A stretch of DNA of 64,000 nt from Byssothecium circinans (Eukaryota > Ascomycota > Dothideomycetes > Pleosporales > Massarinaceae), in the NCBI GenBank assembly GCA_010015675.1, contig ML977035.1, forward strand, positions 97,935-161,934, read 5' to 3'. A model generated the notes under the pieces. That model made no database searches. It was not told the origin of the DNA and worked only from the letters and a program-made list of their open reading frames with translations. A program made the position numbers and the translations under genes. Below are positions 1 through 12,372 of the stretch, in pieces. Each line of letters begins with the position of its first letter. Position 1 is the first letter of the stretch.

Positions 1-2528
1 GACTGATGAAATTCATCCGCGCGTCGATCTCACGACACGCAATCTCCGCCTGCATCTGCCCATCGCGATAATCGAAGCCCTCGGTCGCCGCACGCGTCTG
101 CATAACCTGGTGGATCGTCTTCTGCTGGTCTTCCTGCGCCATGCACATCCCCACGACGGCGACGAAGGCAGCGACCCATTTATCGCAGCCCTTGGACGAC
201 TTGAAGATTTGCTGCAGCTTGTTGAGCACGGCGGAGAGGATGGAGCGCTGGAGCCGCGCGAAGAAGTATTTGAGTTGCCGGTTCGTCATGCGTGGGGACG
301 TGTAGTTTTGGACGTAGGCTTGTGGGGATGTGTAGGAGTGCATTTTCGAGAGGGTTTGGACTTTGGTTTCCTCGGCGATGGTGATTGTGTGCGACATTAT
401 GTAGGTGGTTACGATGAGGCGGTTTACCTCGCGGAGCAGTTTGGCCTGGAATACTCGATTAGCATACTTTTATGGATTTGTGGAGGAAGAGGGGGGATTG
501 ATACGTACCTCATCGTCGCTCTTCGGTTTTACCCTCGTCATCAGCTTGAAGAGCCTGGGCGCAAAGTCGTTGTCGTCGTCCGCCCAGCAAATATCCGCAA
601 AAGCATCGATATGGTGATCCACAATGTCACTGACGTATCTATCATACTTCTTTTCTTCGTTGTGATTAATATGCACCATCCCCAGCGCAGGGCTTTCCTT
701 TTTCAACGGGATGCGAAGCTGTGTCTTGGGATCCGTTTGGTACTGGATCTGCTCGAGCAACTCCTTTCCTCGTGGCGTGAATTCGTACACTTTGACGGCG
801 ACGCGTGGCATGCCCTTTTGCGCACATGTCATGTAGAGCGTGATTTCTTGGTTTTGCCATTGGTGGATGTACTTGGTTACGAAATTGGTTAGGTTCGCGT
901 CGTCGTGGATTATCATGGCGACGTTGGGGAGGAAGTAGCCGGCCAGTTCGATGAGTTTGATACGCGAACAGCCGAGACCGCAGTCGGCATTGGGGCGCTG
1001 AGAACGCTTCAAGCATCGTTCGCAGGTGTCGCCGGGCCCGCATTTGTCTCGTTGGAGCACGCAGTGCCAGCAGGCTACTATTCGCCGCATGTCGTGCGCT
1101 GCTTTGGCTACTCGCGCGTCCAAGTGTGTGCCTAGTGTTCGTCCACCCGGTCGCCCTGAGCCTTTGTTTTCTCGCGAGCGCCGCACGGGTCCGACGACGT
1201 GGGCTTCCGGCTCAGGCGAGATGTCGAAGGTGACTTCAGGGATCGATCGTGTGGGCGATCGTTCAGCTTCGACTGATGATGCGGCGGGCAAGAATCTGTT
1301 GCTGAACGCATAGCCCACACGCGTTTCGACCGTCAATCCTGAATCGGATTGCTGGTAGGATGAAAACATGCTTTCTGAGCCGCCGGGGCTCGATGCGGAT
1401 GCCATCGGGCTGTTGGGCACATGCTCGATGGATGTCATCAGCGTTGGAGGTTGGCATTGGTCAGTGGAGTAGTTTTCGGTAAAGAGCGGCGAGGAGGCAT
1501 CGTAGTTGACAAAGTTTTGGGCATCAGGTGATGGGGAAGCTGTTGTGACTCGCATCTCGATGGGACTGGCATTCTGCGTCTGTAGCTGGTTCGAAAATCC
1601 ATAGCCAATTTGCTGCTGGGGCTGGTGTTGATGAGGGTGACGATGGTGTTGGCCTTGTGGTCGGTGCTGTGTGAAATTCTGATTTGCGACAGGGAATAAC
1701 TCTCGAGGGGGAGCTGGATCATTCGGTGAGATGAGGTAATTTGGGTCCGTGTTGTTCATTGTCCAGAAATCGACATCATTGAGGAAAGCGGAGTAGTCTA
1801 TCGGAGCTGAGACAGGGTCACTGACTGGGTCGAAGACGGCAATGCCAGATCGGGGAACATTGGGATTGCGTGGGGGAGCTTGGCCGTTCCATGGATCCTG
1901 TCGCGACGGCTGACTCGTATAGTTCTGGCTGTAGAAGTTATTGTAAGGTTGGGACGGTAATCCAGTCTGCAATGGTCGGGTTTGCATGGTGAATTGTGCC
2001 TGGAACTGTTGTGATTGAGCATTCATGGGTTGGCTGAAAGTGTCTGAATGCCGTTAGTATCGGAAAGGCGCTTGAGATGTAGGGCATACCTTGTTCATTA
2101 TACGTATACATGTTTGTCTCCATGGCGGGGATGGACCCGCGGGAGACTTGGGTGGTAGTCATCATGGCATTCTGGTTATGGTAGAACTCGCTCATTGACT
2201 GCGAATCGAGCATGTCCGCTTCAAAACTGTCGTGGTCGGGCGTCCTCACAGAGGTCGGGGAGTTGGACAAGCTGCCAAACGAATCATCGTATATCATCTG
2301 CTCGGGGACCTGTTCTGGGAGAGGCTCGGGTGCTTGAGAAGCGTGTCGACTCAACGGCGGCGTGCTCAAGGGCCCAGGTGAATGACCGGTATGATTGATC
2401 AGAGACGTGGGCGTTTTCGATCGCTGCGCATCCGGACCATATCCAACAAACACGTTCGGGTTCACCAAGACCTGAGGTTGCTGGTACGCATACTGTTGGT
2501 AGTATTGGGACTGAAAGTGGGAGGACAT
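1..2528 (-). CDS. Transcription factor with internal Zn2Cys6-like cluster (3' end outside window)
   Basis: Likely nuclear DNA-binding regulator. Three exons were read: 2528-2090, 2043-509 and 445-1. The two introns are 46 and 63 bp with clear branch points, and the frame stays open to the window edge, so the C-terminus is missing. Residues 1 to about 440 are Gln/Pro/Ser-rich and look disordered. At about 471-505 there is a cysteine array, CWHCVLQRDKC followed by CERC and a later Cys, with spacing C-x2-C-x6-C-x5-C-x2-C-x10-C. This fits a fungal binuclear zinc cluster except for a long last loop. Unusually it lies in the middle of the protein rather than at the N-terminus. About 300 further residues are mostly helical with no named domain. 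The start at 2528 (MSSHFQ) was preferred over an in-frame Met 14 codons upstream because the latter extension looks like leader. The target genes are unknown. Confidence 0.8.
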
Positions 2529-4009
2529 GATGGGCAACGAGAGATGATAGCGGTCGGGCAGGATGAACAAATGTCAGACCGATACTGCGCATCAATTGCC
2601 TTGCAAAATGCCTTGCAATGGGTATGCCAGCGCCCGATCTGAAGGCTGGTGGCCGAAGAGCAATCGCACTAGCAGCACAGCTCGTATCTGCCCTGAGAGG
2701 CCGCGAAGGAGCGGTAAGCCGAAGCACGCGGCGAGGTCCGGCTCCAACAACAGATAATGCTTGACTCGAGGGACAATGAAGAGAGAGATGTCTCAAAAGG
2801 CTGAGGGGGAAGGATTGTTCAAGGACAGTGGGTTTCGAAGCGATGCGCTCTTCATCTGACCCCGCGAACCGGTGAGAGAATGGGCGCAAATGCAGCTATT
2901 GGTCTAGCGGCATAACACCACAGCGTTGGGTCGCACCAAACACAGGCGTCGCGCGCCAAAAGCCAAAGCCTTCAAAAGGAGAAGACGAAGGAGATTGGAG
3001 ACTCGTTACCGCGAGGAGGAGCGCCGTCTTGGTTCCATCCTTCAATCCGGGACGCGATGGGACGGTTGCGGTGAAGATGTTGATGCCCCAGGCTCGCGAT
3101 GCGAAGTGAAAACGCACTGCGCCACGCTCGCTAAACGGGCTGCCCAAAGGAGACAGGCGATGGTAGAGGAGATTGGAGAAGGTAGAGAGTGACTTTTTCT
3201 TTCTTGCGGCTCTGCTGCATTGACCGGTTGCCAGGGAGAAGCACGAACAACACATGCCGGAGGAGACATGATGTGCGTGACTGCGCTCAAGCCAATCGTT
3301 TGCCCGCAGGACGCTGGCAAGAGTCTCCTCCATGCAGCAGATCATCGATATGCCAACACATACCTTGAGATGAGCCTGGACAGCTCATCCTAGTGCGGGT
3401 TCAGGAACTGTGCTGTCCAGGATGTGCGAGGAGGAGAGCAAAGTGGAGCACAGTTGAGTACGGCCGACCCAGCGATGACACCAAAGCCACAGTGAGGTTT
3501 CATCACAACTTCAGCAGCCCTGATAGAAGGCGGTGCGGTTTGGCGTCAGATCGTCCCCTGTTGCGAGATGATTAGTAAATACGGGCGAGCTCTGAGAGTC
3601 GTCTTATTGACGGATGATTCTGCCTCGCTGCGCATCGATGTCTCCTCCAGTGAAAGGACAGTAAGCAGAAAATGCTGAAGCGCGCCAGGCAGCAGTAATA
3701 ACCATGTCATCAGCAAGAAAGTGAAGTTTTGTGGAATGAAGTCAAGATGGACAGACTTGGTGTTGAATTCCGAGCGTGCTGTTTTCTCCGATGATTATTC
3801 CGCGGATAGTATGACCCACTGCGCGATCCTTTCGAAAAATTCCAGCAAATCAGCATTCTCCATCTTCAACCCCGCCATATCTCATACAGCTAGCATTTAC
3901 TATCGGAGCTCGAGCTACTTAGAGTCATCTTTCATGTAAGGTAGGTTGATGATGAATCCTATTCCACCGAACTGACAACGAGTCTGTGGACTGTGGAAAG
4001 TGGCACGCA
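2529..4009. promoter_or_regulatory. Intergenic region between divergent transcription factors
   Basis: About 1.5 kb between two regulator genes that point away from each other, so it must hold both promoters. No convincing ORF, tRNA or repeat is seen. A short tRNA-A-box-like string near 2905 does not fold into a tRNA. Confidence 0.5.
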
Positions 4010-7005
4010 ATGTTGCGGAGAAACGGCAAGCCAAGGTCAGGCTCGACTCCAAACCATGCCTCGAGAAGCTCACAATTAGTCAGATCGTGTGAGCCATGTC
4101 GCATATCAAAGATTAGATGCGACCACACCATGCCAACATGCGAGAAATGCAGGACTCGTGGGATCACGGAACAAGTGAGCATCCATCTTTTCCGCACGGA
4201 TAATGCATTGTAGTAATCTATGTCAAAACTTTGGATACGCTCTACAGAGTCAAGATTATGTACAATCCGCCCACTAATACTCGACAGTGCTTCTATCACC
4301 CCAACCCAATGACCAAGCCCCCTGGCGTACCACGGAAAAAGCCAGAGCCACGACGCCACACAATGGAGAGGCGACGGTCCGAGGCTCTCCAGTCTATTGA
4401 CGGGCATCGGGATACACTCTCCAATAACACATTCTCGTCACCGACAGCCACGCGGAGTGAACTTCACGTGCTCAATACATCGGAATCCGTCAGCAATATG
4501 TGGCCAACACCTCCTGATTCAGGGACAGGGACCACCACTCAAAGCTCCGAAGAAGCTCCCAGGAGTTTCTTCCTAGGTTCTACAAGCTACGCGAGCGTGT
4601 TCGCTAAAGAGCGTCCGCTTGCAGAGACTAGCTTGAGCATTCAGTATGAGCAACCGCCAGAGAGAATGAGTGCTACACCATCGGGAGTCGCTACCAAGTC
4701 GACAAGTGTCGGTACCCGTCACTGTCGAAGAAGTATCGGTGGTGCTATCGTCTCTAAACTCGAGCCGTTCTCCTTCTTTGCCCGTTCAGTGGAGATGTAC
4801 TTCCAAATCAACATGGCGTCTGCACTGATCGGCCCTCTAATAACGTCTGCCCTGCCGCAACTACGCAAAGACTTGCAGCAGCTAGCCTCCGTAGCGCATG
4901 ATCCCTACCCAGCATACGCTGAGATCACACGAAATAGTGCTCAGCCATTAAAGGTGCCATCTACAATGTTGCCATCAGAGTTCCACACGCTCTTTACCGG
5001 CCAAAACCTTCGCTGGGAAACACTTGGTCTAGTAATGATTCTAGCAGCTTCTAATGCCCAATTCTCGTCGCCAGATGATCCTATCTTCAATCTGGAGGAT
5101 GGGGGTAGGATTGATAAAGATACGTTTATTGAGGATATGATTCATGCCAGTAATGACTGCATCAACCTCTGCCAAATGTATGTGACCCTACGATTCTAGT
5201 TACGTCGCTATGTACTATGCCCAAAGATCTGCAAATGTATGCTATTGCGTCCGATGTGACGTGTGCCAGCACACCTTTGGATGAGCTTTGCTAACCTTGT
5301 TCTTCTCATATTAGCCACGGAGCCGTCAACGACATCATGGTCTGTCTCTTGTACACCAACATGTTCGTCAAGAGCAACCTCTACGGCGACAACTGTACGT
5401 ACCATCCAACCCACCAACACCAGCGTGTCATTGACGAGCATAGATCACGGTGTCTGGCGCCGTCTCGCCGACACCATCTCCGCCCTCTACGCCGAAGGCA
5501 TACACTGCGAAGAATCCTTCGACGAACCCGTCTTCCTCCGCGAAGCAAGACGCAGAATCTACGCTGCCGCATATCGATCCGACAAAAGCCTGGCAGATTT
5601 CTTCGGACGCCCGCCGATGATGAATTGGCGCTATAGCGATCGGAAGCCGCCGCTTGATCTCGAGGACCATGTTGTGAATTGCGATGACCCTGAAACACTC
5701 AACATGGCGCTTTCGAAATTAGACGCCGATGGGTGGAATACTGAGGGCAAGATACTGTCTGTTTCTTGGATTAGACTGCGTGCGCAGATGTCGGTGGCTA
5801 AAGAGCGGTTCTTGGAGATTTCGCTGGCTGGGCGGGGGGTTGGGGATCTCACTCAGGAGATAGAGTAAGTCGTGGATTTTCTTTCCTACAGTGAGGTGTG
5901 AAAATTCTGGCTACGCTTTACCAAGCTCGAGTCTAGGAAAGCATAGCTAAAGTTTCGACCGAACACTGTATACTTTGGGTGAAATCGCATGCTCACTGAC
6001 TGCCATAGAGCGATACATACACTGCACCGAACGACTTGGGAGTCCCAGCCCATTCATCTCCGCGTAAGTGGCTTCTTCAACCTATATCCCTAATTCATAT
6101 CACAAGCACATTATCCACGACCAAGCACATTGACACCCCGGCCTGATACCCTTCCGGATGACATTTACTAACTTCACTCCCAAACCCTCCAGTACGATCT
6201 CTACAACGAAGAAACCGTCTGGCAAACCCTCGAACCCCGCATCGCCCTCCGGATGATCGGCGCATACCTCGAATTCCTCTACGTCGATTTCCAAATCCAG
6301 CGTCTCCTGCGACGGCAAACACAGACTGCACTACCAGCCCTCCTCGAAATCTGCATGAAACTGCTGTCCACAGTGCTGGTCTTCAACAAACGGCGGAATC
6401 ACGAGTACAACGTCCAACGCCACTTCGCGACACTCGTTCTGTTTTACTGCTTACCGAGTGCCGGTGTACTGGCGTTGGAACTGCGAAGGTGCACGCTCGA
6501 GAACGTGCCTTTGCCTAGTAAGTCTCCGTCTCCGATACCATACGTAGTGGTACTCTCCTAGAAGAGCTTTACCTACCTGGGTACTTCCTAACACGATATC
6601 CAGACACCGTATCCCGCGCAGATATAATCCGCAACCTCTCCGTGCTAATATCCTGCATGGAATGGGCCATCGTCGGCGGCGACGGCAACAACCGACTCTG
6701 CAGCGAGCTCAACAAAATGCTCTCCCTCGTCCTCGATGAAGTTCTGAATTACCAACCACCACCGCATGGCACTGCTTCTGGAGACGGCGCGGAGGGCGGG
6801 GCACTTGCTGCGGGTGTAGGGACTGGGTTCTTTGATATCCCGATGATTGATGGCATGGAGCCTATTCCAACGGAGAGCGAGGATTTTTTGAACTGGTTGA
6901 TGGATAATGCGAATTGGAATAATACGGTGAGTGCGGTGTGGTGTTGGGTGCGTGGATGTGGGTCTGTGGAGTTTGTGGCTGACGATTTGACAGTATCTTT
7001 TTTGA
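4010..7005 (+). CDS. Zn2Cys6 fungal-specific transcription factor
   Basis: Nuclear regulator, about 756 aa. Eight exons: 4010-4174, 4288-5177, 5315-5394, 5444-5864, 6009-6063, 6193-6517, 6604-6926 and 6994-7005; phases agree at every junction. The binuclear cluster is near residues 32-60 (SCEPCRISKIRC, then CEKC). Its sixth Cys is encoded at the start of exon 2, so intron 1 cuts the zinc cluster. The middle homology region follows at about 330-560: INLCQ..HGAVNDIM spans exons 2-3, the GVWRRLADTISALYAEGIH stretch opens exon 4, and SLADFFGRPP follows. This is the usual Fungal_trans layout. The first ATG of the frame is at 4010. The last exon encodes only three residues and the stop. The regulated pathway cannot be deduced; neighbouring genes give no cluster context. 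Confidence 0.88.
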
Positions 7006-7501
7006 AGTATATACCACGGGATCTGAACTGTGTTAGTGTTGGCATAATAAACAGGCTTCTATGAAAATAATGAAAATTCTTCTCCCTCAATTCTCTATTG
7101 GAATTCGCCACAATTATGTCTTGTAGTGCTTCCTTTTATGTGAACATCTATATTTTTCGTCTGGGTCCCCCAGCTATACAGCTTGAACACGAAACAGCTG
7201 TGCATTCATACCTTAGACTCATACACAAGCGCCACTCGTTATCTAGTCTTCCAGACACAATCTCTCCCAGCTAACACAAACCAACAATAACAAACCCGTA
7301 CGTAACCAAAACGAATCATTAAACGAAAGCATATCCGTAAAAACCCAGTCCACACATCCCTAAACTCCAAAGGTCCTTCCTAACACTCTATCATCTCCCA
7401 TCCATTCTCCCCCAAGCACCAAGCACCAACCTAGCGTCCATATCCTAACCTCATATCTTGGTCCCGCCCGAGCCTCTCACCAGCCCCATCACAAAAAACC
7501 C
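7006..7501. other. Convergent intergenic spacer
   Basis: Spacer between the 3' ends of the Zn2Cys6 gene and a small minus-strand gene. It is A/C-rich on the plus strand. No ORF or repeat is recognised. Confidence 0.4.
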
Positions 7502-7839
7502 TCAACCCTTACTCGCGAAATGCGCAGCAAGCGCAGCATAGTGCGGTTCCTGATCAAACTGCCTCTTGTCCGCCTTTTTATCCTTCTTCCCACTCGATAA
7601 GGTGCTCTCAGATGCTACCCACAAGGTCAGTGGTCGATATCCGACTTTTACATATGCCAACGTAGTAACGTACACTTTCGACGATGGAACATGCTACCCA
7701 GTAGAGTCCTCTTCGAATCCGTGGAAGTCATAGACATGGTTTCAGATGCGGTGGTAGATGTTGATATCGAGGGTCGCGGTGAGGTTTTTCCGTCCGAGGT
7801 AGTGGAGGATTTGAGTGAGGTTGGTGTACTGGACTGCAT
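7502..7839 (-). CDS. Small Ser/Thr-rich orphan protein (92 aa)
   Basis: No family recognised. Two exons, 7839-7674 and 7614-7502, are joined by a 59-bp intron with GTACGT donor, CTGACC branch and TAG acceptor. Removing it gives one open frame of 92 codons. The N-terminal half is almost all Ser, Thr, Pro and Asp. The C-terminal half is basic then amphipathic: LLGSMFHRRKSSES, a KKDKKADKRQ patch, and the end EPHYAALAAHFASKG. The well-formed intron and the non-random tail argue for a real gene. No signal peptide or membrane span is visible, so it is probably a small soluble protein. Function unknown. Confidence 0.6.
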
Positions 7840-8138
7840 GATAGTGGTATATGTATTTCTCTTAAAACAAACAAGGCACAATTGATAGATTTCCGCGCGA
7901 GTGGGACAGGCGGTGCCGATATCGTGACTCAGTTCAGTGACAAATGTTCTCGCAGTCGATGTAGTCAGTAGGGAAGGTACAGATCATAGAACGAAGTAAA
8001 AGATGTCGAATTCTTTGGCACCAAAGCCCACCACCCACCGTCACCCCCTTCTTATATACCCATCACATACCACATACCCACAGCCCCTTCCCAACCTATA
8101 CCCATCCAAGCACGCCCCAATCCCGCCCTTCCATTCCA

Positions 8139-8222
8139 GTCCAGTCCACCCACATTACCAACGCAATTCCACCCCGACAAGTCCAGTCCACCCGCATTAC
8201 CAACGCAATTCCACCCCGACAC
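8139..8222 (+). repeat. 42-bp tandem duplication
   Basis: Two adjacent copies (8139-8180 and 8181-8222) begin GTCCAGTCCACCC and differ at very few positions. The sequence is CCA-rich and lies in non-coding DNA. Confidence 0.85.
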
Positions 8223-9227
8223 TCCCCTCAACCAACCACATCATCCCGATTCCACACCACCGCCACCACCTCGAAACAAAAAAAGACACAGTCACATCTG
8301 CATCTGCATCTGCACCCGAAACCGCAAACTGTTCACCGTTGACCGCCAACCGCCCCCAAATATCGGTATTAGGCTCGATCGGACAAGGTCACAAAGCATT
8401 CCCTACCTTCTTCGCTCCGGCCACGGATGACAGTTGACCGTTGACTCACGCCATGACGCCGCCCTCAGGCAGGCAGCAGCAGCAGCAGTGAGACGCTAAA
8501 TTGCAGCCGATCCACGGACGGATAAGCGAAAAAGGTTTGCTTCAAACGCATATGCAAAAGCTTGTTTCCGGAATGCGAAATACGCACGCGTTGACTGGGT
8601 GGAAGAAGAAGAAACGGTGGGAAAAGGCCATGAGTCATCAATTTCACCTCCACGGAGGCCTCTAATCCAGCAGCGGCTGACACGTGATAAGCGTACGCGC
8701 GGCCACGTGTGTTATCCACGAGTACCTTGGTGTATGTACGCGTACATACTATACCTACTTACACATGTAAACTGTATATCCGAATCCCGCGCGATTTTCC
8801 TTTCAACACCGTGGCTTTTTCTAGGACGGGTACGGTGATAATCTAATGGATAGGTAGTTGCCTAGAGAAGAGATCTCCCATGTCCAACATCGGCGTTCGC
8901 AGCTCCGTTGTATCAAAGGGTTCGGAATACTTTCACACTACCTTGAGAGCAGAGAGACAAAAGTTTCCGGATGCTAGCGCCCAATTGCGTTAGCAGCTGA
9001 GGATACGCGAGAGATTCGTAAGCGGGAAAAAGGGCGGCGGCTGAGGTTTGGAGTCATTATTATGCCCATGGTATTATTTATTCTGGTGCAGGGAGTCGTG
9101 AGCTGACTCGGGGGGTTGGAGTGGAGTAACAGGGGACTTTTGGAGGTGCGGTGCGGTGAGTGAGATAACTGGGAAGCTGATAGTGATGAGTCTTTCTCTG
9201 CTAGCTTTGCTGTTGGAAACCTTACAT

Positions 9228-9263
9228 CGTTTTACACGTTTTGGACGTTTTACACGTTTTACA
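9228..9263 (+). repeat. 18-bp tandem repeat
   Basis: Two copies of a unit beginning CGTTTTACACGTTTT lie end to end, in the 3' flank of the Sfk1-like gene. Confidence 0.8.
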
Positions 9264-9559
9264 AGATATCTTTATACAAAACAATACTGAATTATCGCTC
9301 CCCGCATGCTGCTCCCCGCTATGAACTGTGTCATGCAAGACTTCGATACAGTGTCGAACGTAAACATTAACTAATGAAGGCAAACTTATGCTACAAAAGT
9401 GTATCGCTCACAATGCCCTCTAGCTACGTAAACCCATGCTCAAAAACGCCGACGCTCTGTGGAACATACTCATCTAGACATGCAATGCATTATAAACAAA
9501 AGAAAAAGAGGTCAGGATTACCATTCCTCCCCCTCTTCTAAAGCCCTGAAAAACCAGGC

Positions 9560-10571
9560 TTAGAAGTTCCTCGAGGCAAGCGGCACCGGTTCATCCACCT
9601 TGTATGCATTCGGATTGCCGTTGGTGTAGCCATTTCCGTTCAGGTGGCCGGTACCATTGGTATAGCCGTTGCCGTTCGCATACCCATTAGTCTGCCCGTT
9701 GGCGTGGCCCCGGTAGTAACGGTCCGGGTTCGCAGCGCCATCTCCCATGGTCCCTTCCCCACCCTCTGCAAGCGCCATATCCATCTCCGTCTCGCGCGAC
9801 TGGTGGTTCTTACTCCGTACCGCCGGCATGAAGTCGATGAAGAAGCTCAGCACGTAGAAGAAGAAAATAAAGGCAATCACCCACTCCAAGACCGCAGCGG
9901 TGTTGTAGCGGTGCGTTCTACTGGACACACCAAAGGCAACAGCGAGAGCAATCTCGATCAAGATGAAGGCCAACTTGACCCAGAAACTAGCGCGTAGCAC
10001 GCTGTGTTGGCGGAAATGTATGCCCAGACGCTGGTATTCCCAGCAGATGAAGATGGCGGACACGATGTAGCCGCCTATGAAGACGGCGAGGAAGATGTTG
10101 TGGAGACGGTTGTGGCGGAGGGTGTCGAAAATGGAGAGGAGGATGAGTCCGGCGGCTCCTGCTATCGCTGCGACGAGCGAGATGCCACTGTATATCTTCT
10201 GCCAAATCGAAGTGTTTGGCACGAGTTTTCCGGTGTGCCGGAGCCACCGCTCGAGGATGAAGGCGAGGTCGAAGGAGACGACTGTTACTGTGGACATTGT
10301 GATGAATAGAGGCTTGAGCCCTTGGGCGCCGATATCTGTGGGTTGTCAGACGGTGTCCTAATGTAAACTTTGGAAAGTTTTGCCCAAGTTTGGACGGAGA
10401 TCTAAACGATGGGATGGTCTTACCGGAGATGTACGCAATGCTCTGGTTTTCCGACATTGAAGAATAAAACGGCTGTCCTTGCACACTCCATGTCACCAGC
10501 ATGGCTATGAGCATAGCAAGCCATACAAAGGCGGAAAAGAGGGGCACTATCCAATACGATATTCCCCACAT
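9560..10571 (-). CDS. Sfk1/FRAG1/DRAM-family membrane protein
   Basis: Integral membrane protein of 307 aa from two exons, 10571-10424 and 10335-9560, with an 88-bp intron. The splice rebuilds YISDIGAQGLKPLFI, a segment typical of the Sfk1/FRAG1/DRAM family. About six membrane spans are seen: one just after the N-terminus (WIVPLFSAFVWLAMLIAMLV), then spans near 60, 90, 115, 155 and 185. In yeast Sfk1 works at the plasma membrane with the PI4-kinase Stt4 pathway and affects lipid asymmetry; a similar role here is inference. The last 80 residues are a hydrophilic cytosolic tail with repeated NG pairs (GYANGNGYTNG and similar), which is unusual for the family. Confidence 0.85.
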
Positions 10572-12372
10572 GTTGACTGTAACTGTGTGGTGTTTGCTCT
10601 GACGGATGGGTGCGGTTCGTTGATTGCGTAGTAATTGTAGGGTTGGGGGTTCGCGCATGGACGGGAGGAGGGTGGTAGCACGCGACAATTATCGCGACCA
10701 CGTCGAGCAGGATTGGATAAATGGATCCGACTTTCCGCAGGCGTAAGGGATAGATTAAAGGGAAGAATGCGTGGTCGCGCAGAGTCAGTTAAAAAAGGAC
10801 GACAAGAATCTTGCAACGATGATGTCACCTGTTGTTTAGTAGATTTGATCGCCGCCAAGGTCCGCACTGTTCCGCAGCGGACGACGACGGCCTCGACATG
10901 GTGGCTATGCAGTAGGTACCTACTGTAGGTATGAATTAATGGACTGCGAATTTAGCGGAGTTAAACTATCGAAGGAGTGTGAGGACGGCAGATCGACTGT
11001 GGATGCGCTTTAGAATTTGTCCGCTGGGAGATCTAGAGATGCCGCGTGCGGATGGCGCCCAAGCCTGGTCTTGCGGCGCTCGGAACGACATCTCTGGAAG
11101 ATAAAATAATCGCTAAACAACTACTTTGCGAAGGTCTGCTAGAGCAGAGTCAGCGAGTGATACAGTCTATAAGATGCTATCATGGTACACGCTGCTCCTG
11201 CAATGTCGTTTGGGATGTGTCTTTGCGATTACCTGAGATACCATGGTACCTCGCTGCCACACAGTTGCTTGATTGGTGCTCAAGAAGCGTAGGAGAAGAA
11301 TGTCCAGATTCTTCACCCAGGGAAGCGGTTTGACATGTGGGCGACAGGCTGACAGCTACTGCGTGACTGACATGTTCAAAACTTGCCTTGTGACGCGGGC
11401 TGCAGTCTATCTCAATCTCGCTTCCGTGAATACGCTGAATGAAATGATATGTGGAGGATTATATGGATACCGATAAGTATGGATACCGATCACGAGCAGC
11501 TGGAGAGCGGTGTCGTGTTTCAGTCAAAGGTTGCACGCGCTCCAGGTCGATATGCATATCAGCCATGGAAAGGCGTCCGGTGCAGCATATTCAGCGGCTA
11601 TTGATGCTCGCATGAACGTCTGGTTTCGCCGGGTGGCTCAAAACGCTTCTCAGCCAACGGAGAGGGAACTGGATCAAGGCTACCTTGCAAACATACAAGA
11701 CCGCGCAAAGGTTGGGAGTGGGAGATGTTTGGTGCTCTGCGGCCTGGCAATTACCGCTGCGGCCTGAGGCACATTGCGATGAGCAGAAGATGCAATTTTG
11801 ACGTAGTCCATCGGGAAAGCAGGTCTAAAACTCTACACTGGCAAAAAAAGCCGGCGTGATGAACCCCATCGTTTGCGAAAACTTGGTCACGACAGCTTGC
11901 GCAATAATTAGACTGGCGGGTGCGAGGATTCCGCTGCGATGCATCCATATCATCTCCCGGATATGCCGTTAGCTCAACGAAGCGAAGCCGGTGTTGGCCT
12001 GAGCATGGCGGCCTCTGCAAGCTATGATTGGGTGGATAGTGGGTTTCCTCGATGCGCATACCAGACGACGTGCATGGTTGGGGGTTTCACCTCAAACCAC
12101 TTCCAGGTTTGCTGTTTACTAGGTACTGTACGGTTCATAATGCCGTCCTGCTGCATGTGCCCAGAAGACCGCTCCACCTGCCTCGCAGAGGCTTGGTAAT
12201 CTATCCGATTTAACCACCCTCAATTCTTCACCAAACAGCCTGAGCCGCGGATAGTGTCGAAGCCATGAGCAGGTAGTTCCTTCCTCGACCTCCCCCTTTG
12301 CTTCGAGGCACTTCGCATGTTTGCCTTTTGACGGCCTCAGGCCAGAACGTGTGGCGATTGAAGCTCGACAAT
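10572..12372. promoter_or_regulatory. 1.8-kb divergent intergenic region
   Basis: Lies between the 5' ends of the Sfk1-like gene and the disordered-protein gene. No supported ORF is seen. Two copies of TATGGATACCGAT sit next to each other near 11462-11490. The region presumably contains both promoters. Confidence 0.4.

Larger units (their letters stand above)
7840..9559. other. 1.7-kb intergenic region with short tandem repeats
   Basis: No supported gene. It contains a 42-bp duplication, a run of CAG triplets near 8474, several CACGTG motifs around 8680-8710 and an 18-bp tandem repeat near 9228. An apparent plus-strand ORF at 8003-8437 is Pro/His low-complexity translation of a CCA-rich tract and is not accepted. 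Confidence 0.4.

Noticed and set aside
2896..2960. tRNA-like string TGGTCTAGCGGCATAAC followed by a B-box-like GGGTCGCACC
   Set aside because: The acceptor arms do not pair, the T-arm has a mismatch and no anticodon stem forms.
8003..8437. 144-codon plus-strand ORF
   Set aside because: Pro/His-rich reading of a CCA-rich tandem-repeat tract; no domain or splice context.
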